A DNA stretch of 43,904 nt from Streptomyces macrolidinus (lineage in GTDB: Bacteria > Actinomycetota > Actinomycetes > Streptomycetales > Streptomycetaceae). How positions within the stretch are numbered: the first letter of the stretch is position 1; each line of letters opens with the position of its first letter. The translations under genes were made by a program, and so were the position numbers. Under the pieces are notes generated by a model. That model had not been told where the DNA came from, ran no database searches, and saw only the letters and a list, made by a program, of their open reading frames with translations. Below are positions 16,710 through 25,565 of the stretch, in pieces. The stretch covers positions 1 to 43,904 of the forward strand of contig NZ_JAMWMR010000041.1 of the NCBI RefSeq assembly GCF_023887685.1, written 5' to 3'.

Positions 16710-19603
16710 GCCGTCCTCCTCAGTGACACCAGGTCCGACAGCTCGCGGACGGTCAGTTCGGTCAGGGCGGACTCGCCGGAGCCCAGGATCGCGTCCGCCA
16801 GGGCCCGCTTGGACTCCAGCATCTCGGCGATACGGTCCTCGACCGTGCCTTCGGTGATCAGCCGGTGGACCTGCACGGGCTGGGTCTGGCCGATGCGGTA
16901 CGCGCGGTCCGTGGCCTGCTCCTCCACCGCGGGGTTCCACCAGCGGTCGAAGTGGATGACATGCCCGGCACGGGTGAGGTTGAGGCCCGTACCCGCCGCC
17001 TTGAGCGAGAGGACCAGGACCGGGGTCGCCCCGCTCTGGAAGCGGTCCACCATCCGCTCGCGGTCGGGCACGGGCGTGCCTCCGTGCAGCAGCTCGACCG
17101 GTATCGCGCGGGAGGCCAGATGCGTGGTGATGAGCCGGGCCATGCCGACGTACTGCGTGAACACCAGCGCCGAGCTGTCCTCCGTGAGGAGTGTGTCCAC
17201 CAGCTCGTCCAGCAGGGCGAGTTTGCCCGAGCGGGCGGTGAGCGCCGCGGCCGTCGCCGGGTCCTCCTTCAGATACAGCGCCGGGTGGTCGCAGATCTGC
17301 TTGAGCGAGCCGAGGAGGGCGAGGACCAGGCCCCGGCGGCCGATGCCCTCCGCCGTCTCGATGGCCAGCAGCGACTCCCGTACGACCGCCTCGTAGAGCG
17401 CGGCCTGTTCGCGGGTGAGCGGTACCGGATGGTCCGTCTCCGTCTTGGGCGGCAGCTCGGGGACGATGCCCGGGTCGGACTTCTTGCGGCGCAGCAGGAA
17501 CGGGCGGACCAGGCGGGCGAGCCGCTCGACGGCCTCCTCGTCCTCGCCGTTCTCCACCGCGCGTGCGTGCCGGGCGCGGAAGGACTTCAGGGGGCCGAGC
17601 AGTCCGGGGGTCGTCCAGTCCAGCAGGGCCCACAGCTCGGAGAGGTTGTTCTCCACGGGGGTCCCGGTGAGGGCCACGCGCGCGGGGGACGGGATCGTGC
17701 GCAGTGCCTTCGCCGTGGCCGAGTACGGGTTCTTGATGTGCTGTGCCTCGTCCGCGACGACCATGCCCCAGGTCTGCTCGGCGAGTCTCGGCGCCGTCGT
17801 GCGCATCGTGCCGTAGGTGGTGAGGACGAAGCCGCCGTCCAGGTCGTCCAGGGTGCGGTCCGCGCCGTGGAAGCGGCGGACCGGGACCGAGGGCGCGAAC
17901 CGCGTGATCTCCCGCTGCCAGTTGCCCAGCAGCGACGCCGGGCAGACGACGAGGGTCGGCTCGCGGCGCGCCCGGCGCAGATGCAGGGCGATGACGGTGA
18001 CCGTCTTGCCGAGGCCCATGTCGTCGGCGAGGCAGGCGCCGAGGCCGAGGGAGGTCATCAGGTCCAGCCAGGCCAGGCCCCGTAGTTGGTAGTCCCGCAG
18101 CCGGGCGGCGAGGCCCGGGGGCGGTTCCACCGGGCCGACACCCGCCGTCAGGCGGTCCCGGAGGGTGGCGAGCGCGCCGACCGGCACCGCCTCGACCGTC
18201 GCGCCGTCCACCTCGGCGCTGCCCGTGAGCGCCACCGACAGCGCGTCGACCGGGTCGAGCAGGCCCAGTTCGCGCTTGCGGGCCTTGCGGACGAGCGCCG
18301 GGTCGACCAGCACCCACCGGTCGCGCAGCCGGACGACCGGGCGGTGGGCCTCGGCGAGCGCGTCCATCTCGGCTTCGCCGAGCGGATCGCCGCCGAGCGC
18401 CAACTGCCAGCGGAACTGGAGCAGTTCCTCGCTCTCGAAGAAGCCCGTGCCGTCGGTCGCCGAGCCGGGCGCGGGCCGTACGACCGCCGTCGCGGTCAGG
18501 TCCTGTGCGAGGTCGCGGGGCCAGTGCACGGCGACCCCGGCGGCGCCCAGCCTGCTCGCCGCGACACCCAGCAGGTCGCCCAACTCCTCCTCGGACAGCG
18601 CGAGGACATCGGGCACGTCCTGGTCGGAGAGCCGCTCCAGCGGGGGCCAGACGCGGGCCGCGCGGCGTACGGCGAGGGCCGCGTCCACCCGCGCGCGGGG
18701 GCCGAACCCGGCGTCCGCCTCGCCCGCCCACAGCGCCGCCGCGTCGACGACGAGGGTGGGGTCGGCGAGGCTGTGCACCTGGACGACGGCCGCTCCGGCG
18801 CGCCGGGCGTCCTCGCCGTCGTCGAAGAGCTGGGACGCCGACAGGTCCAGGCGCAGCGAGATCCGTACGCCGGTGTCCATGCCCGCGGCGACCTCGGCGG
18901 CCCAGTCCCGCGCGCGGGGCAGGCGCTGCGGCTCGCGCGCGGCGAACGGCTTGCCCACCGCGTGGGCGGCGGCCGGGGTGCGGGGCAGAGTGTCCGCGAC
19001 GGCGTCCAGGAAGGACCGAACGAGGGATTCGGGCTCGGGCAGCGTGAGGGGGCTGCCGGGGAGCGGGACGGCATGGCCCTCGTAGGGCAGGGCGGCGGCG
19101 ATCGCCCTGAGGTGGGCGATGTCGTCCGGTTCCAGCGGTCCGGCCCGCCAGGCGTCGTCCCCCTGTGGGGTGAGGCCGGGCAGCAGCCGCCCGCGCGCGA
19201 CGAGCCGCAGCGCGTGGAGCGTGGCGGCACCCCAGCAGGCCGTCGCGGGGTGGGCGGCGGGATCGCGCCGGGCTCGGGCGAGCAGTGGCAGCGCGTCGGC
19301 GAGGGGCAGCGAGACGGCGCGTACGGTGCCCCGGCGCACCCCGGATCCATGGCGGCGTACGACCGTGAGGTCCCGCGCGCCTGTCAGGTCCCGCCCGCCG
19401 TCCGTACGGTCCGCGCCGTACGTACGCTCCGCGTCATCCGTACCGCACACGCTGTCCGTGTCCTCCCCCTCCGACGGGAGGGGGCCGCCGTCCGACGGGA
19501 GGGGGCCGCCGTCCGGGTCCCAGAAGGCTACCCGGCCCTGGCGGGGCACCGGCGCGGGCAGGAAGACGGCGGCCAGCTTCGCCCAAGCACTCAGCTCCCC
19601 CAT
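16706..19603 (-). CDS. SNF2-family DEAD/DEAH ATPase (helicase-like)
   Basis: A 965-residue protein from ATG 19603 (GGGAGGTGA eight bases upstream). The C-terminal half (about 480-960) is a complete SNF2 core: Walker A DDMGLGKTVT, Walker B-type VVADEAQHIKNP, LTGTPVENNLSELWALLDW, VFTQYVGMARL, SLKAAGTGLNLTRAGHVIHF, DRWWNPAVEEQATDRAYRIG. The N-terminal half is the actinobacterial SNF2-associated region ending in the DUF3670-type stretch before the ATPase. It acts on double-stranded DNA using ATP, without classical strand separation in this family. It is coupled to the SWIM protein. Near 19475-19520 an 18-base unit is repeated, giving two PLPSDGG blocks in the protein. Confidence 0.93.
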   Translation of the reverse strand: MGELSAWAKLAAVFLPAPVPRQGRVAFWDPDGGPLPSDGGPLPSEGEDTDSVCGTDDAERTYGADRTDGGRDLTGARDLTVVRRHGSGVRRGTVRAVSLPLADALPLLARARRDPAAHPATACWGAATLHALRLVARGRLLPGLTPQGDDAWRAGPLEPDDIAHLRAIAAALPYEGHAVPLPGSPLTLPEPESLVRSFLDAVADTLPRTPAAAHAVGKPFAAREPQRLPRARDWAAEVAAGMDTGVRISLRLDLSASQLFDDGEDARRAGAAVVQVHSLADPTLVVDAAALWAGEADAGFGPRARVDAALAVRRAARVWPPLERLSDQDVPDVLALSEEELGDLLGVAASRLGAAGVAVHWPRDLAQDLTATAVVRPAPGSATDGTGFFESEELLQFRWQLALGGDPLGEAEMDALAEAHRPVVRLRDRWVLVDPALVRKARKRELGLLDPVDALSVALTGSAEVDGATVEAVPVGALATLRDRLTAGVGPVEPPPGLAARLRDYQLRGLAWLDLMTSLGLGACLADDMGLGKTVTVIALHLRRARREPTLVVCPASLLGNWQREITRFAPSVPVRRFHGADRTLDDLDGGFVLTTYGTMRTTAPRLAEQTWGMVVADEAQHIKNPYSATAKALRTIPSPARVALTGTPVENNLSELWALLDWTTPGLLGPLKSFRARHARAVENGEDEEAVERLARLVRPFLLRRKKSDPGIVPELPPKTETDHPVPLTREQAALYEAVVRESLLAIETAEGIGRRGLVLALLGSLKQICDHPALYLKEDPATAAALTARSGKLALLDELVDTLLTEDSSALVFTQYVGMARLITTHLASRAIPVELLHGGTPVPDRERMVDRFQSGATPVLVLSLKAAGTGLNLTRAGHVIHFDRWWNPAVEEQATDRAYRIGQTQPVQVHRLITEGTVEDRIAEMLESKRALADAILGSGESALTELTVRELSDLVSLRRTA

Positions 19604-19701
19604 CCGTTCGGTCACCTCCCGCCGTCTCGTCGTGTCAGATGTCTTCGACTGTACGGGCGGGGTCTGACAACCGGCTCCGACGAGGCTCACGGGAGCGACG
19701 G

Positions 19702-20295
19702 TCAGGGGATCGTCCGGGACACCACGTAGACCGTCGGGTGATCAGGGTCGGCCCGGTTCACCACGACGTCCAGGGTGGGCGCCGGGTTCTTCTGGGTGTG
19801 GGTCAGGCCGTACCAGGGGCCCTCTCCGGTGAACGACCAGCCGACGATCCCCTGGTCGCGCGGGCTGATGGCGGTGTCGTTCTCCTTCAGCTCGCTCGGG
19901 CTCGCGTCGATCTTGCCGAGGAACTTCGCGAGACCGGCCTCGCTGGTGTTGAACTGCGCGTACAGCCTGCTGGTCTTCCAGTTGTTCGTCTCGTAGTACG
20001 CGACCTCGGTGGCCTTCGCGGGGATCTCCACCTGGTACAGGCTGCACAGCACGCTGGAGGGGCGGCCCGCGGTGAGGCCGGTCGCCGAGTACCTCGCCTC
20101 CTTGACCTTGCCGCTGTCGCGGCTCTGGTTGGCGGAGATCACCAGATAGCCGGCCGGGACGCCGATGAGCAGCATGATGATCAGCAGGGTCAGCGCCCTG
20201 CGGCGGACCATGTGCCCGTGGGACTCGGGGGGCGCCTGCCGTCCGGGCTCGTCCGGCGGCGCCGGCTGACGCGGTACGGAGGTGGTGGCCGTCAC
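19702..20295 (-). CDS. Membrane-anchored protein of unknown function
   Basis: A 197-residue protein whose GTG at 20295 overlaps the ROK kinase stop by four bases (GTGA). The N-terminus is Pro-rich and cytosolic, then one membrane helix (LTLLIIMLLIGVPAGYLVIS, about residues 36-55), then an outer domain of about 140 residues with SVLCSLYQVEIPAKATEVAY and SFTGEGPWYGLTHTQK. No family is recognised. The coupling to the kinase suggests it is expressed with the sugar locus, but its fold gives no hint of function. Confidence 0.7.
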   Translation of the reverse strand: MTATTSVPRQPAPPDEPGRQAPPESHGHMVRRRALTLLIIMLLIGVPAGYLVISANQSRDSGKVKEARYSATGLTAGRPSSVLCSLYQVEIPAKATEVAYYETNNWKTSRLYAQFNTSEAGLAKFLGKIDASPSELKENDTAISPRDQGIVGWSFTGEGPWYGLTHTQKNPAPTLDVVVNRADPDHPTVYVVSRTIP

Positions 20296-21437
20296 AGGAC
20301 TCCCCTGGTGGTGCGGCGGGACTGCGCGTACCGCTCGTAGCGCTCGTACCGCTCCACCCGGCGCCGGTTGGCGCGGCGGAAGCGGCGGGCGACGAGCCGG
20401 GCGAGGTCGGCGGCGCCGACCATACCGGCCTCGGGGCCGAGCTGGGCGCGCGTGATGCGGGCCTCGGGGCGGTAGCCGCGGCCGGTCAGATGGCGCCGGA
20501 AGGCGTCCCGGGCCGGTCCGATGAGCAGGTCGTCGGCCGCGCTGACACCGCCGCCGATCACGAAGCAGGAGGGGTCCAGGGCGGCGGCGAGGTTGGCGAT
20601 GCCGACGCCGAGCCACTGGCCGATGTCCTGCAGCAGCTCGACGCACATCGCGTCGCCCTCGCGGGCCAGCTCGGTGATCATCGGGCCGGTGATCTCGGAG
20701 ATGTTGCCCTTGACGTGCTCGATGATCCCGTACGCCACCGGGGACTCGGCGGCGGCCAGTTCCCTGGCCTCGCGGACCAGGGCGTTGCCCGAGCTGTACT
20801 GCTCCCAGCAGCCGCGGTTGCCGCACGGGCAGCGGTGGCCGCCGGGCACGACCTGCATATGGCCGAACTCGCCCGCGACGCCGAACTTGCCGCGCTTGAC
20901 CTGGCCGTCCTCCAGGATGGCGCCGCCGATGCCCGTACCGAGGGTGATCATGACCAGGTGGTCCTCGTCGCGGCCCGCGCCGAAGCGCCACTCGGCCCAG
21001 GCGGCGGCGTTGGCGTCGTTGTCGACCAGGACGGGGACGGCGAGCCGTCCGGCCAGGCGGTCGCGCAGGGGCTCGTTGCGCCAGGACAGGTGGGGGGCGA
21101 ACAGGACGCGGTTGCGGTCCGCGTCCACCCAGCCGGCCGCGCCGATGCCGACGGCGTGCACATCGTGCCGGTCGGAGAGGTCCAGGACCAGCTCGACGAT
21201 GGTGTCCTCGACGACCTTGGGGCTCTTGGACTTGTCGGGCGTCTCGGTGCGGAGCTTCTCCAGGATGTTGCCGTCGGCGTCGACGACGCCCGCCATCACC
21301 TTCGTGCCGCCGATGTCGATACCGACCGTGGGGACGCGCGGCGCCGACAGATGGGACCGGCGCTCGCGCGTTCCGACGGTCCGCAGGACGGTCGCCCGCG
21401 CGGAGCCGCGGTGGGTGAAGTCGCGGTAGGTGCTCAT
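20292..21437 (-). CDS. ROK-family sugar kinase
   Basis: A 381-residue ROK kinase that phosphorylates glucose or a related sugar with ATP. Motifs: VGIDIGGTKVMAGVVD (phosphate loop, about residues 37-52), LVDNDANAAAWAEWRFG (catalytic Asp), ITLGTGIGGAI, and the ROK zinc motif CPCGNRGCWEQYSSG with preceding GHMQVVPGGH. An unusual N-terminal stretch of about 35 residues and a basic C-terminal tail (RRFRRANRRRVERYERYE) flank the domain. There is no helix-turn-helix, so it is a kinase and not a ROK repressor. It follows the sugar ABC operon by 152 bases and is probably part of the same pathway. Confidence 0.9.
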   Translation of the reverse strand: MSTYRDFTHRGSARATVLRTVGTRERRSHLSAPRVPTVGIDIGGTKVMAGVVDADGNILEKLRTETPDKSKSPKVVEDTIVELVLDLSDRHDVHAVGIGAAGWVDADRNRVLFAPHLSWRNEPLRDRLAGRLAVPVLVDNDANAAAWAEWRFGAGRDEDHLVMITLGTGIGGAILEDGQVKRGKFGVAGEFGHMQVVPGGHRCPCGNRGCWEQYSSGNALVREARELAAAESPVAYGIIEHVKGNISEITGPMITELAREGDAMCVELLQDIGQWLGVGIANLAAALDPSCFVIGGGVSAADDLLIGPARDAFRRHLTGRGYRPEARITRAQLGPEAGMVGAADLARLVARRFRRANRRRVERYERYERYAQSRRTTRGVL

Positions 21438-21589
21438 CGGGCCGATTCTGTCACGCCGACGGCAGGTGGCACGGTGGAGCGGTTCCGCTCCCGTCGACGC
21501 CCGGGACGCCGGGTCGGCGGGCCGGCCGCGGGTCCACCGCGGCCGGTCGTACGCGTCTCGCGGGCCGCACGACACGCCGATCGCGCACC

Positions 21590-22444
21590 CTAGGAGGCGC
21601 GGTTGTCCAACTCCTCGCGCAGATCGTCGAGTTCGTCGCCGCCCGCCATCTGCCGGGTCAGCTCGTCCAGCGAGATCTCCTCGCGGGTGTGGCGGCCCAC
21701 CATCGTGCCGCGCTTGAGCAGTGTGAACCGGTCGCCCACCAGGTACGCGTGGTGCGGGTTGTGGGTGATGAAGACAACACCCAGCCCCGCGTCCCGTGCC
21801 GCCGCCACATACTTCAGCACGATGCCCGACTGCTTCACGCCCAGGGCCGCCGTCGGCTCGTCGAGGACCAGCACCTTGGCCCCGAAGTACACCGCGCGCG
21901 CGATGGCCACGCACTGGCGTTCGCCACCCGACAGGGTGCCGATGGGCTGGTCGACGTCCCGCAGGTCGATGCCCAGGCGCAGCAGTTCGGTGCGCGTGGT
22001 GCGGCGCATGAAGTCGACGTCCATGCGCTTGAAGGGGCCGACGCCCTTGCGGGGCTCGGAGCCGAGGAAGAAGTTCCGCCACACCGGCATCAGCGGTACG
22101 ACGGCCAGGTCCTGGTAGACCGTGGCGATCCCGCGGTCCAGGGCCTCGCGCGGGGAGGCCGGGCGGCACTCCTCGCCCTCGATGCGGAAGGTGCCCGCGT
22201 CGTGCTGGTGCAGCCCCGCGATGATCTTGATGAGGGTGGACTTGCCCGCGCCGTTGTCGCCGAGGACGCAGGTGATCTTCCCGGGGCGGACCTCCAGGGA
22301 GACCCCTTCGAGGGCGCGGACGTTGCCGTAGTACTTGCTGACGTCCTCCAGCTCGACGAGCGCGGTGCGCTCCTCGGCGGCGGCGCCCTTCGTCGCGTCG
22401 CGCGTCGCGTCGCGCGTCGTGTCGTGCGTCGTGTCGTGCGTCAT
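21590..22444 (-). CDS. Sugar ABC transporter ATP-binding protein
   Basis: A 284-residue ATPase with Walker A LGDNGAGKSTLIKIIAGL, Q-loop VYQDLAVVPLM, signature LSGGERQCVAIARAV, Walker B LVLDEPTAAL and switch His in FITHNPHHAY. It is a single-domain sugar (CUT2-type) ATPase: ATPases of this group are normally about 500 residues with two ABC domains, but short versions are known in actinobacteria. ATG 22444 overlaps the permease stop (ATGA). The first 18 codons are a repeat, THDT THDT TRDA TRDA, from a 12-base tandem DNA repeat. Confidence 0.92.
   Translation of the reverse strand: MTHDTTHDTTRDATRDATKGAAAEERTALVELEDVSKYYGNVRALEGVSLEVRPGKITCVLGDNGAGKSTLIKIIAGLHQHDAGTFRIEGEECRPASPREALDRGIATVYQDLAVVPLMPVWRNFFLGSEPRKGVGPFKRMDVDFMRRTTRTELLRLGIDLRDVDQPIGTLSGGERQCVAIARAVYFGAKVLVLDEPTAALGVKQSGIVLKYVAAARDAGLGVVFITHNPHHAYLVGDRFTLLKRGTMVGRHTREEISLDELTRQMAGGDELDDLREELDNRAS
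22391..22438. repeat. 12-base tandem repeat in 5' end of ABC ATPase gene
   Basis: Four consecutive 12-base units (two CGTCGCGTCGCG, then two CGTCGTGTCGTG) inside codons 3-18 of the ATPase gene. Unit length keeps frame, so copy-number change would alter only the N-terminal Thr/Asp-rich tail. Confidence 0.9.
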
Positions 22445-23511
22445 GTCGTGGCCTCCGCACGCTTGCGGACCCAGGTGTTGAGCAGGGTCGCGAGGAGAAG
22501 CATCGCTCCGAGGAAGAACTTGAACCAGTCGGGGTTCCACTGGGCGAAGACGATGCCCTTGCTGGTCATGCCGAAGATCAGCGCGCCTACCGCCGAGCCG
22601 ATCGCGGAGCCGTAGCCGCCGGTGATCAGACAGCCGCCGATGACGGCCGCGATGATGTAGATCAGCTCGTTGCCGACGCCCTCGCCGGACTGCACCACGT
22701 CGAAGGAGAACAGCAGGTGCTGGCCGGAGATCCAGGCGCCGAGGGCGACCCCCATGTACAGGCCGATCTTGGTCCGGTACAGCGGGACGCCGACCGCGCG
22801 GGCCGCGCTCTCGTTGCCGCCGACCGCGAAGATCCAGTTACCGGCGCGGGTGCGCAGCAGGATCCAGGAGGCGACGGCGACCAGGGCGAGCCACCACAGG
22901 ATGGTGATCTTGAAGTCGACGCCGCCGAGGGTGATCGTGGAGGCGAACACCGCCTTGGCCGACTCGAAGCCGTCCATGTCGGAGATCGACTTGGTGGAGA
23001 CCGTGCCACTGATCATCTTGGTGAGACCGAGGTTCAGACCGGTCAGCATCAGGAACGTGCCGAGCGTGACGATGAAGCTGGGCAGCTTCGTACGCGTCAG
23101 CACGAATCCGTTGAACGCGCCGATCGCCAGCGTGACCAGCAGGGAGACGCCGACGCCGACCCAGATGTTGGCGGTCATCTGGTAGCTGAACATCGAGGAG
23201 ATCAGCGCGGACGACGTCACGAGCACGCCCGCGGACAGGTCGAACTCGCCGCCGATCATCAGCAGCGCGACCGGAACGGCCATGATGCCGATCGTCGAGG
23301 ACGCGTACAGGACCGTGCTGAGGCTCGCGGCCCGCAGGAAGTGGTCGGCGACGATCGCGAAGAACAGGAAGACGGCGACCGCGCCCACCACCGAGCCCAG
23401 CTCGGGCCGGCCGAGGAGCTTCTTCAGGGGCGAGGTCTTCAGCAGCCGCTCGTCCGCGCGCGCTCCGTCCGCCGTCGTCTCCGGCCGCTCCGCCGGTGTC
23501 GTCGTGGTCAT
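22441..23511 (-). CDS. Sugar ABC transporter permease (CUT2/RbsC-like)
   Basis: A 356-residue permease with about ten hydrophobic segments. Family motifs: GGEFDLSAGVLVTSSALIS (the EFDLS loop of BPD_transp_2/RbsC proteins), TLGTFLMLTGLNLGLTK, AVGGNESAARAVGVPL and AAVIGGCLITGGYGSAIGSA. Start ATG 23511 overlaps the lipoprotein stop by four bases. It sits between binding protein and ATPase in a normal CUT2 order. A single permease gene implies a homodimeric channel. Confidence 0.93.
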   Translation of the reverse strand: MTTTTPAERPETTADGARADERLLKTSPLKKLLGRPELGSVVGAVAVFLFFAIVADHFLRAASLSTVLYASSTIGIMAVPVALLMIGGEFDLSAGVLVTSSALISSMFSYQMTANIWVGVGVSLLVTLAIGAFNGFVLTRTKLPSFIVTLGTFLMLTGLNLGLTKMISGTVSTKSISDMDGFESAKAVFASTITLGGVDFKITILWWLALVAVASWILLRTRAGNWIFAVGGNESAARAVGVPLYRTKIGLYMGVALGAWISGQHLLFSFDVVQSGEGVGNELIYIIAAVIGGCLITGGYGSAIGSAVGALIFGMTSKGIVFAQWNPDWFKFFLGAMLLLATLLNTWVRKRAEATT

Positions 23512-24512
23512 CGCGTGCCCCGATCCGTGTACTTCTCCAGGGTCGCGGCCTGGTCCTTGGTGACGATCTGCGGTCCGGTCAGGACCGGCTTGCCGCCGCC
23601 GATGGTGTTGGCGTTGTACTTGTAGAGCCAGAGCTGGTCGACCGCCTCGTAGCCCTGGAGGTAGGGCTGCTGGTCGACGGCGAAGCCGAGCGTGCCGTCC
23701 TTCAGCTTGGCGGCCACCTTCGCGTTCAGGTCGAAGGTGTCGATCTCCGCCCGGCTGCCGGCGTCGGCCTTGGCCTTCACCGCGGTGTCGGCGTAGGGGG
23801 CGCCGAGGGTGACGACCGCGTCGAAGGACTTGTCCGACTGGAGCTTGGCGCCGATGGCGGACTGCACGTCGGGCATGTTGGTGCCGTTGACGTAGAGGTT
23901 CTTCACGGTGCCGCGGAAGGTCTTCTTCACGCCCTCGCAGCGCTGCTCGTGGCCCACGTTGCCCTGCTCGTGCAGCACGCACAGGGCCTTCTTGCGGCCG
24001 CGCCGGTTCAGCTCGTCGCCGACGGCCTCGCCCGCGATCGTCTCGTCCTGGCCGATGTGGGTGAGGGCGCCGAACGCCTTGGACTCGGCCGAGCCGGAGT
24101 TCACCGTGACCACCGGGATACCGGCCTTCTCCGCGCGGGCGACGGCGGCCTTCATCGCGTCGGGCTTGGCCAGCGTGACGATGATGCCGTCGACCTTCTG
24201 GTCCACCGCCGCGTCCACGAGCTGGGCCTGCTGCTGGGCCTCGGCGTTGTGCGTGTAGACGAACTCGATGTTGTCCTTGAGCGCGGCCTGCTCGGCGCCC
24301 TTCTGCACGATGTCCCAGAAGGTGTCGCCGTCGCCGGAGTGCGTGATCATCGCGACCGTCCAGCGGGGCGTGTCCACCGCGGCCCGGCCCTGGGCGGTGG
24401 CGGCCTTGCGGGCGTCCTCGGCGCGCTTGCCGCCGTGGCTGCTGCACCCTGCGAGGGATACGCCGAGCGCCCCTGCGAGCGCGATGGTTGCCCAGATCCG
24501 TATCCGTGCCAC
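23508..24512 (-). CDS. Sugar-binding lipoprotein of ABC transporter
   Basis: A 334-residue periplasmic-binding-type protein (Peripla_BP_4) with lipoprotein signal: LAGALGVSLAGC, Cys at residue 23 to be lipidated. The domain shows the ribose/inositol-binding pattern: AMITHSGDGDTFWDIVQKGA, VDGIIVTLAKPDAMKAAV, GIPVVTVNSG, HIGQDETIAGEAVG, and FAVDQQPYLQGYEAVDQLWL near the end. The GTG at 24512 has GGAAGG upstream. It is first gene of the operon with permease and ATPase. The substrate is not readable from sequence. The neighbouring Gfo/Idh dehydrogenase fits a cyclitol such as inositol, by inference. Confidence 0.92.
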   Translation of the reverse strand: MARIRIWATIALAGALGVSLAGCSSHGGKRAEDARKAATAQGRAAVDTPRWTVAMITHSGDGDTFWDIVQKGAEQAALKDNIEFVYTHNAEAQQQAQLVDAAVDQKVDGIIVTLAKPDAMKAAVARAEKAGIPVVTVNSGSAESKAFGALTHIGQDETIAGEAVGDELNRRGRKKALCVLHEQGNVGHEQRCEGVKKTFRGTVKNLYVNGTNMPDVQSAIGAKLQSDKSFDAVVTLGAPYADTAVKAKADAGSRAEIDTFDLNAKVAAKLKDGTLGFAVDQQPYLQGYEAVDQLWLYKYNANTIGGGKPVLTGPQIVTKDQAATLEKYTDRGTR

Positions 24513-24593
24513 GAGGACATACCCTTCCTGCCGAGATGATGGGAACGATCCAGTATCGCTTACCGGCCATCGGCCGAGGGAACAGGGCGTACC

Positions 24594-24715
24594 GGACAGT
24601 AGGTCAGGGACGTACGCGGACAGCAGGTCAGGGGCGGCGCGGGCAGCAGGTCAGGGGCGTATACGGGGGCAGTACGTCAAGCGCGTACGAGGCGGCAGGT
24701 CACGGGCGTACGAGC
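24594..24715. repeat. Imperfect ~24-base tandem repeat, about five units
   Basis: Units start near 24594, 24618, 24641, 24665 and 24691, each close to GGACAGCAGGTCAGGGGCGT plus a few bases. They fill most of the gap between the lipoprotein start and the GntR stop; the last unit overlaps the GntR 3' end (stop at 24700-24702). Because they lie upstream of the transporter operon, they may sit in its leader or promoter. Confidence 0.8.
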
Positions 24716-25437
24716 AACTGGAACTCGAAGGAGTAGCGCGAGGCGCGGTAGCTGTGCGTGCCGAACTCCACCGCGCGGCCCGTGTCGTCGAACGTGACGC
24801 GCTGCATGGTGAGCAGCGGGGCGCCCGCGGGCTCGCCGAACCGCTCGCCCTCCTCGGGGGTGGCGGCGCGGGCCCCGACGGTCTGCCGGGCGCTGTGCAG
24901 GGTGATCCCCGCGGCGCGCATCAGACGGTAGAGGCCGGTCGCCTCCAGCCGCTCGGACTCCAGATCGAGCAGACCGGTCGGCAGGTAGTTGCACAGGTAC
25001 GCCATCGGCTCGCCGTGCGCGAGGCGGAGCCGCTCGATACGGCGCACCTCGCTGCCCTCGGGCACGCCGAGCGCGGCGGCGACCTCGGCCGACGCGGGGA
25101 CGACGGTGTTGCCGAGCACGCGGGTCGCGGGGCGCTGCCCGGCCGCCTCCAGATCGTCGTAGAGGCTGCTCAGCTCCAGCGGGCGCCTGACCTGGCTGTG
25201 CACGACCTGCGTGCCGACTCCGCGGCGGCGCACCAGGAGTCCCTTGTCGACCAGGGACTGGATGGCCTGGCGGACGGTGGGCCGGGACAGGCCGAGCCGC
25301 GCGGCCAGCTCGATCTCGTTGCCCAGCAGGCTGCCCGGCGTCAGCGCGCCGTGCTCGATCGCGGCCTCCAACTGCTGGGCGAGCTGGAAGTACAGCGGCA
25401 CCGGGCTGCTGCGGTCGACGCTGAGCTGGAGCGACAC
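24700..25437 (-). CDS. GntR-family (HutC-type) transcription regulator
   Basis: A 245-residue regulator. N-terminal winged helix about residues 12-76: VPLYFQLAQQLEAAIEHGAL, GNEIELAARLGLSRPTVRQA, LVDKGLLVRRRGVGTQVVH. The C-terminal UTRA effector domain (about 90-240) ends SYRASRYSFEFQLLV. GTG 25437 (VSLQLSVDRSSPVPL) was chosen because homologues begin here; an upstream GTG in frame at 25464 is possible. It sits immediately above the ABC operon and divergent from the Gfo/Idh gene, so it is the probable repressor of both, responding to the substrate or its phosphate. Confidence 0.9.
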   Translation of the reverse strand: MSLQLSVDRSSPVPLYFQLAQQLEAAIEHGALTPGSLLGNEIELAARLGLSRPTVRQAIQSLVDKGLLVRRRGVGTQVVHSQVRRPLELSSLYDDLEAAGQRPATRVLGNTVVPASAEVAAALGVPEGSEVRRIERLRLAHGEPMAYLCNYLPTGLLDLESERLEATGLYRLMRAAGITLHSARQTVGARAATPEEGERFGEPAGAPLLTMQRVTFDDTGRAVEFGTHSYRASRYSFEFQLLVRP

Positions 25438-25513
25438 GGTCGGGTCCCCATCTGGTTTCGGCACGGGGCGAGCGTAGCTCCGGTGGTGGTTGACGGGAAG
25501 TCGTGTAGTCCGG

Positions 25514-25525
25514 TTGTCCGGACAA
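25514..25525. promoter_or_regulatory. Candidate GntR operator TTGTCCGGACAA
   Basis: A perfect 12-base palindrome in the divergent region between the GntR gene and the dehydrogenase gene. GT...AC palindromes are typical GntR-family sites. It lies just upstream of a TTGACA hexamer (25530-25535). Confidence 0.6.
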
Positions 25526-25529
25526 TCCA

Positions 25530-25559
25530 TTGACAGGTCGGGGTGCGGGACCCCAGGTT
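25530..25559 (+). promoter_or_regulatory. Candidate promoter of the Gfo/Idh gene
   Basis: TTGACA at 25530-25535, an 18-base spacer, and CAGGTT at 25554-25559. The expected start point would fall at or next to the ATG at 25566, and there is no ribosome site in front of it, so the mRNA may be leaderless. Confidence 0.45.
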
Positions 25560-25565
25560 GTTCTC

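Noticed and set aside
16710..18731. N-terminal extension of the SWIM gene up to 18731
   Set aside because: Reads the SNF2 gene out of frame; the GTG at 16709 with GAGGAGG is the better start.
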